Shown here in pieces: positions 51,849-64,000 of a stretch of 64,000 nucleotides of DNA. The notes beneath the pieces are model-generated. The model worked only from the letters and a program-made list of their open reading frames with translations, ran no database searches and was not told the DNA's origin. How positions within the stretch are numbered: the first letter of the stretch is position 1; each line of letters begins with the position of its first letter. Both the position numbers and the translations under genes were made by a program. The DNA comes from Lota lota (taxonomy: Eukaryota; Chordata; Actinopteri; Gadiformes; Lotidae), in assembly GCA_026745465.1 (NCBI GenBank), contig JACYXH010000314.1, positions 1,232,501 through 1,296,500 on the forward strand, read 5' to 3'.

Positions 51849-51853
51849 CACAC
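51748..51853. repeat. CA-rich microsatellite
   Basis: Main CA run 51793-51853 with a GCATGCATGCATGCA word just before. Confidence 0.94.
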
Positions 51854-52413
51854 GAACACGTCTGTTGTGACGTAGTAACTGGGGAAGCTCATTACCGGCA
51901 GTGAACCCGACGCGGGGGACCCCTGGATGCACGAGCAAGGTTATATACATACTCAATACTGCATTTCAATTGGCTGATCCTGGCCCACCGGCGGTTAAAC
52001 ATGGGAAACCTCTGCACTCCGCGGACAACTTCGGCGATCCATTACGAGGGTCAGAGGGTCACGTTCAGAACAGACATTACTCTCATACTAAACAGTCTAC
52101 GTCAGAAAAGACGTTACTCTCACATTAAGCGGCCTGCAGACATTCATTTAATACTAAGAAGCCTACATCAGAAGAAATACTACTCTCATATTAAACAGAT
52201 TGCAGACATTACTCTCATCTTATACAGCCTACATACAGAACAGGCATTACTCACATTTTTGTTCAGAATCCCACAGCCCACAATTCACGCAATATACATA
52301 TATGCGCTTGTTTACGGCCTTTGGCCATAATAAAAAATTTCTGTTACAGGCATGCATGTTTATGTATGTTATACATTAACATGAACATCTTATATGAACA
52401 CAATATTCTTAAA
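51854..52413. other. Diverged tandem segment
   Basis: A unit of about 35-50 bp with the words ACATTACTCTCAT, TAAACAG and CCTACATCAGAA recurs 4-5 times at 52070-52255. No exon recognised. Confidence 0.5.
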
Positions 52414-53712
52414 GGGCCGGTGAATCCAAAATCGTTTCTTTGTTTTAAACGTGGTAATGTGTGTTATATGACATAGTAATCTGCCATTTTATCACCGTTA
52501 AGTGAACCGTAATAAGACCGTCATTTAGAGAAAACAGGAGTAAAATCGTATGATTTTGCCAGTCCCTGCCAACCAGTTTGTGAACGTTCCTCTCTGCTCC
52601 AAACGCAGGTAGCGTTGTTATCGTCAAAGTGCCTTTTAGTCAATTCTTTGACGTCAGGAAGTGTGTGGAGCTCTGGGCAGCAGTTGTTGATGGCAGCATC
52701 CGAGAGAGGGTGAAAAGAAAACAACCCTGGATCCTATTTTCTGATCATTTTAGGTCTACGGGACTAATGCGGACAATTTTATTTTTAATTCGACCAGTAT
52801 TGAGTGAGAACTCTGTAGCCATAATCTGCAAAAATGGGCTGCAGAGTAATCCTTTGGGGCAATAGCGTCCCGTCAATGTAAGTCCTCTAAAAGTGCTACT
52901 GACAGGCTCCAATTATATTCTATCATTATGGAAAGGTGCCCTAGAGAGAAATAAAACGTGTTTCTTTACTGTGGGAGTGTGTGTGTGGATGATAACTGGT
53001 TCAAGCAGCCTCACTTGACCAAGTCTGTTTGGACTTTGGGGTTGGGTGAGGCTGAGTAATCAGTGTGCACAGGTTAAACCAGCTGTCACCACACACTCTC
53101 ACATTTACCTTGTGCTTGATCCGGTCTGTTTTTATTTTCTTCAACCAAGTTGTTCGCTCAAAGAGAAGCTTAAAGGAAAACTTTGGGATTTTTCAAACTG
53201 AGCCCTATTTTCCAAATTTCTTTAAATTTAAGGGGCTAATGCGGACAACAATTTTAGAAATTGGTACAGTATTGAGCGAGAACACTGCAGCCGTAATCAG
53301 GGACGGATATCAAAATCAGCCGCTGCTCAGACGGGGCTTCATCCATCCGCACACACCGTGGCGTTGTAAGTGTCCAAGAAGCAAAACCCTCTCTTGTACG
53401 TCACAATCAACACCAACCACTGCCAGACAGAGCTCCACACATCCACACAGACCTCACCGCCGGTGTACCCTCGTCAGGACGTCCAAGAGTATACTAAATC
53501 CAAGAGTACGTCCAAGAGTATACTAAAAGGCACTTCGAAAAGAACGTTACCTACATTTGGAGCAGAGATCAGACAGACAGCGTTCACAAACCGGTTGGCA
53601 GAGACAACTTAATTTTAGTAACAGCGATAAAATGACATACATTTCTATGTTGAAGACCATATAAGACACATTATCACATGTAAAACAAAAAAGATTTTGG
53701 GTTCACTGCCCC
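52414..53712. mobile_element. Long inverted-repeat DNA element, family unknown
   Basis: The left arm (52414-about 52650) and right arm (about 53500-53712) are imperfect inverted complements over about 200 bp. Both ends read roughly GGGCC/GGTGAAYCCAAAATC inward, and both arms contain a GTTTGTGAACG word, a TCTGCTCCAAA word and AGTGCCTTTTAGT. Between them lie two same-direction copies of a segment of about 110 bp (52730-52840 and 53200-53305) sharing CTAATGCGGACAA and GTATTGAG.GAGAAC. No transposase frame or clear target duplication was found. It sits 120 bp from the Tc1 element. A non-autonomous DNA transposon is likely. Confidence 0.6.
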
Positions 53713-53834
53713 ACAAACATCCCCCTGAAGTGACTAATTTACCTCATCCCAGCGTCCGATTTCCCATTCCAGGAACCAAGAACTAATGTTCAAAATGTTA
53801 GCACAGTTCACGTTGCTTACGAGTTTGAGTTCTA

Positions 53835-54064
53835 CAGTATCTCACAAAAGTGAGTACACCCCTCACATTTTTGTAAATTTGAGTATATCTTTTCATGTGA
53901 CAACACTGAAGAAATGACACTTTGCTACAATGTAGTGAGTGTACAGCTTGTATAATTGTATATTGCTGTCCCCTCAAAATACCTCAACACACAGCCATTA
54001 ATGTCTAAACCACTGGTAACAAAAGTGAATACACCCCCAAGGGAAATTTTCCAAATTGGGCCCA
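53835..54064 (+). repeat. Left terminal inverted repeat of Tc1 element
   Basis: Pairs with 54873-55115. The outer direct repeat is at 53844-53862 and the inner one at 54019-54037 (18 of 19 bases identical). In IR/DR Tc1 elements these bind the N-terminal domain of transposase. Small indels distinguish the two arms, so the copy is not very recent. Confidence 0.9.
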
Positions 54065-54069
54065 AAGTG

Positions 54070-54741
54070 TCAATATTTTGTGTGGCCACCATCATTTTCC
54101 AGCACTGCGTTAACCCTCTTGGGCATGGAGTTCACCAGAGCTTCACAGGTTGCCACTGGTGTCCTCTTCCACTCCTCCATGACGACATCACGGAGCTGGT
54201 GGATGTTAGAGACCTTGCACTTCTCCACCTTCCGTTTGAGGATGCCCCACAGATGCTCAATAGGGTTTTGGTCTGGAGACATTTTTGGCCAGTCCATCAC
54301 TTTTACCCTCAGCTTCTTTAGCAAGGCAGTGGTCGTCTTGGAGGTGTGTTTGGGACCGTTATCATATTGGAATACTGCCCTGTGGCCCAGTCTCCAAAGG
54401 GAGGGGATCATGCTCTGCTTCAGTATGTCACAGTACATGTTGGCATTCATGGTTCCCTCAATGAACTGTAGCTCCCCAGTGCCGGCAGCACTCATACGTC
54501 TATTTCCCAAAGACAACCTCTCGATATGACGCTGAGCATGTGCACTCAACTTCTTTGGTCGACCATGGCGAGGCCTGTTCTGAGTGGAACCTGTCCTGTT
54601 AAACCGCTGTATGGTCTTGGCCACTGTGCTGCAGCTCAGTTTCAGGGTCTTGGCAATCTTCTTAAAACCCAGGCCATCTTTATGTAGAGCAACAATTCTT
54701 TTTTTCAGATCCTCAGAGAGTTCTTTGCCATGAGGTGCCAT
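54070..54741 (-). pseudogene. Tc1-type transposase, in-frame internal deletion
   Basis: The usual start MAPHGKELSEDLKKR lies at 54739-54741; an upstream in-frame ATG (54811-54813) would add 24 residues. The frame stays open for 223 codons and ends GGHTKY, against about 340 residues in intact relatives. Residues 1-82 hold the N-terminal helix-turn-helix region (FKKIAKTLKLSCSTVAKTIQ) and the GRPKK basic motif of the bipartite DNA-binding domain. After RRMSAA (residues 81-86, 54484-54501) it jumps straight to GTGELQFIEG, which normally lies in the catalytic domain. The first catalytic Asp and the glycine-rich segment are gone. The second Asp (D127, QYDN, 54361-54363) and the final acidic residue of the triad (E162, IEHLW, 54256-54258) remain. 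It should be catalytically dead but might still bind the terminal repeats if expressed. Confidence 0.93.
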
Positions 54742-54872
54742 GTTGAACTTCCAGTGACCAGTATGAGGGAGTGTGAGAGCGATGACACCAAATTTAACAC
54801 ATCTGCTCCCCATTCACACCTGAGACCTTGTAACACTAACGAGTCACATGACACCAGGGAGGGAAAATAGCT

Positions 54873-55115
54873 AATTGGGCCCAATTGGGACATTTTCACC
54901 TAGGGGTATACTCACTTTTGTTGCCAGCGGTTTAGACATTAATGGCTGTGTGTTGAGTTATTTTGAGGGGACAGCAGATTTACACTGTTATACAAGCTGT
55001 ACACTCACTACTTTACATTGTAGCAAAGTGTCATTTCTTCAGTGTTGTCACATGAAAAGATATACTCAAATATTTACAAAAATGTGAGGGGTGTACTCAC
55101 TTTTGTGAGATACTG
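54873..55115 (-). repeat. Right terminal inverted repeat of Tc1 element
   Basis: Complement of the left arm. The outer direct repeat is at 55088-55106 and the inner one at 54903-54921. It is a little longer than the left arm because the left arm has lost a few bases. Confidence 0.9.
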
Positions 55116-56261
55116 TATGTAAAGAGTCATTTACAGAAACCCATATGTAGATTCATCAACTTAATAGTGCACTTCGATAATTTACTAATTTAAAGATAAA
55201 GGATTTTAGCCAGCTTTTCCGTAATTCTTTTTTGTGCACAACACAAAACGTTTTGATTTCATATTCTAGCAACAAATAAGCTCCTTTTACATTCCCACGA
55301 ATTGAGGCTGCGTATTACACTGGTGGGGCCAGTGCCTGCCCTTATTTCGTCAAATGAAATAAAAGATATGTTGATAATTCGCATTTTCTCCTTTTTCCTT
55401 TTCTCGGGCGGCATGTTGGTTTGTTTATCCTGGGTGAAATAAACTTTAAATCTACAAAATATCTGCATCTGTCAATGTTTTGGTGAGGGCTGGTCTCTTC
55501 ACTACCATCACAGCTGTTACCACAAAGCAATTCCTTTATTTTCAATGAGCCAATTGATGTGCCTGCTTTCGTCACTGATATATACCATGTATGATGCGAA
55601 CGCTTTACGCCCGACTGATGGAGAATTGATGCAGATGTCTATGGGTTTTGCAGAAAGATTGAGTAGCTAGGGGCGTGCCATATAGCAAAGTCATTGATCC
55701 TGGAATACGAGGGCAAATATGTTGAGTTACATATAAGCCATTTAAGGATTTATTTTAGGTTAAAAAAGTACTTGACAAGTGTGTTTATTTAACACCAGGA
55801 ACGGGACTTCAAGTGACTGATTTCTCCCACTCCCACGCCAATGGGCAGAGAAGGGCAAGAAAAAACTAAAAAGTGAATTTAGCTGAATGAAGGAAAAATG
55901 ATGATGCTTTCAATGAATTGTAATGCGAATGTATTGTGATGTAATTCTGCCCACCACAACAACAGGACTGCACTATCATTGCATTTAAAACATTTCGGAT
56001 CTCAGTGGCCACTCAAAGTGCTACACAAGTAATGTCTCACACCCATCCATTCATAAACTGTAAAGCCGTACCATCAATATGAAATTGGGAAAATAAAAAA
56101 TGCAGAATGTAACCTTTTCACCACCACTCATAAAAAACAATGTTTTCGAATTTCAATGGCTACTCTGTCCATTATTATTTTATTTTTTCGGAGCTACTTA
56201 AATGTTTTTATAGCAACTCCAATTTTTATATTGCATCCGTTGATTGCTCTCAGCCTAACTA

Positions 56262-56304
56262 AACGTTTCGGGTAAAAGCGCCAGCTAAATGACAAAATGT
56301 AAAT
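56262..56304 (+). mobile_element. SINE/LINE 3' tail relic
   Basis: GTTTCGGGTAAAAGCGCCAG followed by CTAAATGACAAAATGTAAAT is a diverged form of the tail seen at 14.7 kb. The upstream 80 bp has no clear head. Confidence 0.45.
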
Positions 56305-56875
56305 ACACACACATTCAGTGGCAGTGTCCACCATGGAAGGCAATAACCAGCTCATTGGAAGCTGTTAGGGTTCATGGTCTTGTCCAGGGACCACTCAACA
56401 CTTACAACTTTGGGTCTACGTCTACGTGCCACCAAGACCAACCTCTACAGCAGCTTTATTTATTGGAGGGACTCCATGTTATCAAAGTCCTTTAAACAGG
56501 GTTTGGGGGCTTGTAAGATGTGTAAAATGTGTCCTGATTTACACTCCACAGCCACCTCTTCATCACCTCACACCTTTACAAGACAGGACGCTGCAGTTCA
56601 CTGCCAGCACACATCAGTCCACGCTGTATATATTGAGGAAGGCAACAACAAATTGTGTAGTTACGTTTTCCTGAAGTCTGCCTCAGCACAATATGATTGC
56701 ATTTTTTTTGTTGCTTTTTTATTAAAGTGTGCCATCAATATAATTTTAGAATTACATTTATTAGTGTACTTTCTGATATGATATCTGACATCTTTATTTT
56801 CCACATCTCTTCTAAATGATTGTCTTTCATTGTCTGTTATTGATTGTCCTGTAAAACGATAGTGCGTATTCCTGC

Positions 56876-56936
56876 TTATGTAAAGTGCTTTGAATGGACA
56901 TTGTGTTTGATTGGTGCTATATAAATAAACTTGCCT
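56876..56936 (+). mobile_element. LINE-type 3' tail
   Basis: TATGTAAAGTGCTTTGAATGG and then GGTGCTATATAAATAAACTTG match the general form of 3' ends common to LINE-related repeats in fish genomes (a remembered pattern). The extent upstream is not clear, and no reverse transcriptase frame is present. Confidence 0.45.
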
Positions 56937-58542
56937 CGCCTTCAAAAGAAACAAAGGGGAACAGCACACGTACAGAACCAACGGTAATGAATACCAGCAA
57001 AGAAGAGCTTGAATGTTGCTAATAGCAACATGCATTGGTGTGCACAGAAGCCGGTGCCTGAATTCCTTGACATTCTGTGAAATGTGTCTGCCTCTTAAGA
57101 GGGAGCAGGAGTGGGAGGCAGGGCCGGGAGACTTCTCACAGAAAGCGGCGGCACATGTAGAACAAATCAACGCTCTAATATGGCAGATTCACATCATAAC
57201 AGCCTTGATGGGAATATTGAAAGCACATGCAAGCAAATCAAAAGCCTTGAGGCACAGTACACAGACCGCAGCATATCTATATCTTATGCACAATGTTATC
57301 TATTGGATTTAATATGTCTGTATTTAGAACTTACTCTCTATGCTATAATGCTATGGATGTCGTGTGGTCGTGTGGCATAAGCATACAGAACTTTGAGAAG
57401 CAAAACATTCCATGTCTGTCTCATAACTTTCAAGAAGAAATCAACAAAAAGTTTGCACATTCGCTTAAAGGATGTAATATTGGGTCCAGTGAATATTTAC
57501 ATATGCTTAATTTCAGTCAAAATGAATATTGTGAGAACTCATCAGTTTGTGAGCTGCATGCTCTAGAAATCCTCACTGTGAAAATATCCAATAAGTAGAT
57601 CATAAATACATAATGAGCTAAAGCAATACACAGCCAAAAACAGGCGTTGCGTTTGAGATTTCCAAGTCTGTTAACTGACAGATATAAAGGTCAGATGAAG
57701 ACAAAAGAACGAGATAGAAAAGAGAGAGTGCAGCCATGTTGCGGTGATGGAGACTGGTAATTACTTGTGATGCTCTCATTTAACCCTGCACATGCACACA
57801 CGCTTTATTGCCTGTAACTGAAAAACACAAACTGAGCTAATCTGGTGTGAGGGGACCTCAGGCCGTGAAGGTTCTAGAGAGAGATTTAAGCAGCCCGCAG
57901 TTTTTTGTCTCTGCAGACTGGGCGTGGCTTCTCTGGTCCAACAGATCCCCCCCTACCCACCCTCCTGCCCACCCCCCCACCCCCCTACTCACCCCACCGC
58001 CGTGCACAAACACACACGCGCACAGCACACATGCACACACCCCCTATGAAGGGCTGGAGAAGATTAACGCCACTCTGATATCCATCGTTCACAAAGTGTC
58101 ATCGCTGCCAGGATGCCACTGTGTGTGTGATTGTGTGTGTATGTGTGTGTGTGTGTTTGTTTGTGTAAAAATGGGCAGTACACAAGAATCAAAACAGGAA
58201 GACAGGAAGATAAATGTGCAACAACAAAAAATCAATAAAATATTCTCTCGCTATTGTTTTATCTTTCATCTTCTCTCCACCTCCTATCACAGTCCAGTCT
58301 CAGTCACAGCAAAACATAGACTGAGATTACATTCAGCCTGTCCTTAAATGCATTCAAGTCGTTAAAACATAATACATCAGAATGGCGTACCTACCATGAA
58401 GATAAGACAATAGGACTATAATTATAATGTCCAACATTAAGCAGAACATTCAAAAATTGTCACTCTCTTTTATATTACACCTTTTGTAACCTAGTAAGAT
58501 TTTCTTTGGAGTTGGACTTTCTTTGGAGTTGAATGCATACAG

Positions 58543-58642
58543 TCTATCTATATGCATCCTTGAGCAAGTTTCCCTACCCATTCATTATTGATAAAAAATA
58601 CCCTATAAGTCGCTTTGGATATAGCGTCTCTTAGTAGTAAGA
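58543..58642 (+). mobile_element. 5'-truncated SINE fragment
   Basis: It starts with GCATCCTTGAGCAAG and ends AAGTCGCTTTGGATATAGCG followed by TCT, the 3' half of the teleost SINE type. The tRNA-like head is missing. Confidence 0.55.
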
Positions 58643-59327
58643 GGAAGTAAGTCATAATAAATATATATTCATCATCAAATCAATCATTGACCAACATGGC
58701 CAGACAGTTAGCAATAACTCTCAGCCCGGAACATTGATGGCAATCTATTACAAGCACAAGGCCAACACTTGTCTTTAGATGGCCAAGATTCAGCAGTACT
58801 TTATGAAATGACAAACACGTGAATCCAACGCCACCCCAACTCTTATCATTCTCATCAGCAGCCTCACAGCATAGGAAATTAAGAGGAGCCAGAACACGAT
58901 GGAGATCCTTATCAAAGCAGGCTTTTATTGCAGAATTTCTGAAGAAGTGCGAAGGTCAATGGTAGTCCACTAGCTGGAGACTGCCAGTTCTTCAAAAACA
59001 CTTGAGGGTATGCAGGGGATTGCGTGCGTCTGAGAGCATGAAATGGCTGTCCTTCAGGCACCTATAGAATTAAGTAAAGTTTAGTTTAACTTGGATGTAA
59101 AACTTCCGTAGTTTCCATATCCCATTGGACCAGGCACAGACACAGAAAACATCAAAAACAAAGGAAAAGGAGGGGCTTTGGCCAGTCTGCAGTCGTTTTC
59201 CAACAGATATTGAGACAGGTTGGTGACAGCTGGATGGAGAGAAAAAAATAACAATGCTTTTCAACAAGCTGGTTGAAAAGCAAAAAGTATTGTGTAGCAC
59301 TCACGGATGCACGCACCGCACACACGC

Positions 59328-62844
<3,517 letters not shown>

Positions 62845-63109
62845 ACAACCAGAGAGAGAGACAACCAGAGAGAGAGAGAGACAACAAGAGAGAGACAACC
62901 AGAGAGAGAGAGACAACCAGAGAGAGAGACAACCAGAGAGAGAGAGACAACCAGAGAGAGAGAGAGAGAGAGAACCAGAGAGAGAGAGAGAGACAACCAG
63001 AGAGGGAGACAACCAGAGAGAGAGACAACCAGACAGAGAGAGAGAGAGAGAGAACCAGAGAGAGAGAGAGACAACCAGAAAGAGAGAGACAACCAGAGAG
63101 AGAGAGACA

Positions 63110-63147
<38 letters not shown>

Positions 63148-63387
63148 ACCAGAGAGAGACAACCAGAGAGAGAGACAACCAGAGAGAGAGAGAGACAACC
63201 AGAGAGAGAGAGAGACAACCAGAGAGAGAGACAACCAGAGAGAGAGAGAGAACCAGAGAGAGAGAGAGAACCAGAGAGAGAACCAGAGAGAGAGAGAGAC
63301 AACCAGAGAGAGAGAGACAACCAGAGAGAGAGACAACCAGAGAGAGAGAGACAACCAGAGAGAGAGAGACAACCAGAGAGAGAGACA

Positions 63388-63427
<40 letters not shown>

Positions 63428-63459
63428 ACCAGAGAGAGAGAGAGAGAGAGAGCGAGAGA
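62845..63459. repeat. GA/CAACC minisatellite
   Basis: About 35 units of ACAACCAGAGAGAGAG with variable GA length. The unit length has no factor-of-three constraint, so frames shift along the array. The long Arg/Glu- and Leu/Ser-rich frames on the two strands are artefacts. Confidence 0.95.
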
Positions 63460-64000
63460 GTGGCAATTCCCACAATAACATTTCATCATTAGCGTTGATA
63501 GCATCTTTAATTCCCCTTTTAAATAGGTGGATATGTGTATCATAAAACGCTCCCTTGTGCGTTGTTTAATTATTCCCATCAGATAAGAGAGGCCATGGAA
63601 AGAGAGCAGGGACAAAAAGCGTGGGGGAAAAAGTCATTTCTAAAAAACAGACACAATTTATTTGGCCTCGGTGTGTGACTGCGCCTTGTTATTGCTTATC
63701 GCCTATGACATCACCTCCTGCTGTTTTTCATTCTCACGCCCTAGCTAGCAAGCTATCTCATTCGCACAAACAATGGGACCTCTCCGTCTGCTGTGGGCCT
63801 AGCACAAAGAGGCATTATTACAGTGTAATTAAGTGTCATTTTCTGTATATTTCTGAGGGACGTTGGCGTTAAATAACGCCAAAATATGGTGAATGTTTCC
63901 GTATTGTTTCAGAATTATAATTTGCTATTCACTGTGCTCAAGAATTGTATTGTGTACTCCCCTACACAAGTATCTTGTGTTATCTTGGGTTGTGTTTGTG
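63460..64000. other. Unique-looking stretch at window end
   Basis: No tandem repeat or exon recognised. Confidence 0.5.

Larger units (their letters stand above)
53835..55115 (-). mobile_element. Tc1/mariner transposon, internally deleted copy
   Basis: The element is 1281 bp, bounded by TA dinucleotides (53833-53834 and 55116-55117), the Tc1 target duplication. Both ends read CAGTATCTCACAAAAGTGAG inward. The terminal inverted repeats are about 230-243 bp and have IR/DR structure: a 19-nt word (acaaaagtgagtacacccc) occurs at the outer end and again, with one change, at the inner end of each arm. The transposase gene is on the minus strand. Full members are about 1.6 kb, so about 0.35 kb is missing; the deletion lies in the gene. 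Family assignment is strong; the exact subfamily name was not checked. Confidence 0.95.

Noticed and set aside
54056-54529. 157-codon plus-strand frame inside the Tc1 element
   Set aside because: Antisense shadow of the transposase gene.

Overview
The window looks like teleost fish nuclear DNA, mostly non-coding. Three things support this: very dense dinucleotide microsatellites and poly-G/C runs; a Tc1/mariner element of the type abundant in salmonid and pike-like fishes, with SINE, hAT and Harbinger-like relics of fish type; and spliced gene structure with canonical GT-AG borders. No bacterial-style gene, operon, rRNA, tRNA gene or CRISPR array is present. Nearly all long open frames are translations of simple repeats.

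The main gene content is the 5' end of a classical (type I) cadherin gene on the minus strand. Exon 1 (coding part 25464-25514) encodes a signal peptide. Exon 2 (24010-24121, 112 nt) encodes the start of the cadherin prodomain, with the Cys-Lys-x-Gly-Phe...Tyr...Gly-Gln pattern. Intron 1 is 1342 nt. Both splice junctions are canonical and the phases (0, then 1) fit classical cadherins. A promoter-like stretch with two CCAAT boxes, an E-box and a CACCC box lies at about 25800-25885. A long TAC-type trinucleotide repeat lies between it and the start codon, probably in the 5' UTR. Everything below 24010 is then intron 2, at least 24 kb long, which fits the long second intron of classical cadherins. 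Everything above about 25.9 kb is upstream intergenic or regulatory DNA.

Layout: 1-9.0 kb is intron 2 with many microsatellites. At 9.58-9.86 kb is a short hAT-type element with an 8-bp target duplication. At 10.59-11.56 kb is a probable PIF/Harbinger-like element. At 13.7-18.2 kb there are three tRNA-derived SINE copies. At 20.0-20.34 kb is a CpG-rich patch. At 24.0-25.9 kb are the cadherin exons and promoter. At 25.94-26.03 kb is a Tc1-type palindrome. At 26-38 kb are unique-looking DNA, CT/GA/CA tracts and a minisatellite. At 38.8-39.2 kb is a G-rich minisatellite. At 39.5 and 44.6-45.2 kb are two copies of an unnamed dispersed repeat. At 41.1 kb is a strong hairpin. At 49.1-49.25 kb is a second CpG-rich patch with (CCG)n. 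At 52.4-53.7 kb is a long inverted-repeat element. At 53.83-55.12 kb is a Tc1 element whose transposase gene is internally deleted. At 62.8-63.5 kb is a GA/CAACC minisatellite.

I saw no convincing exon of a second gene. The identity of the cadherin paralogue (cdh4-like slightly favoured over cdh2-like) rests on remembered family patterns and needs a protein search.
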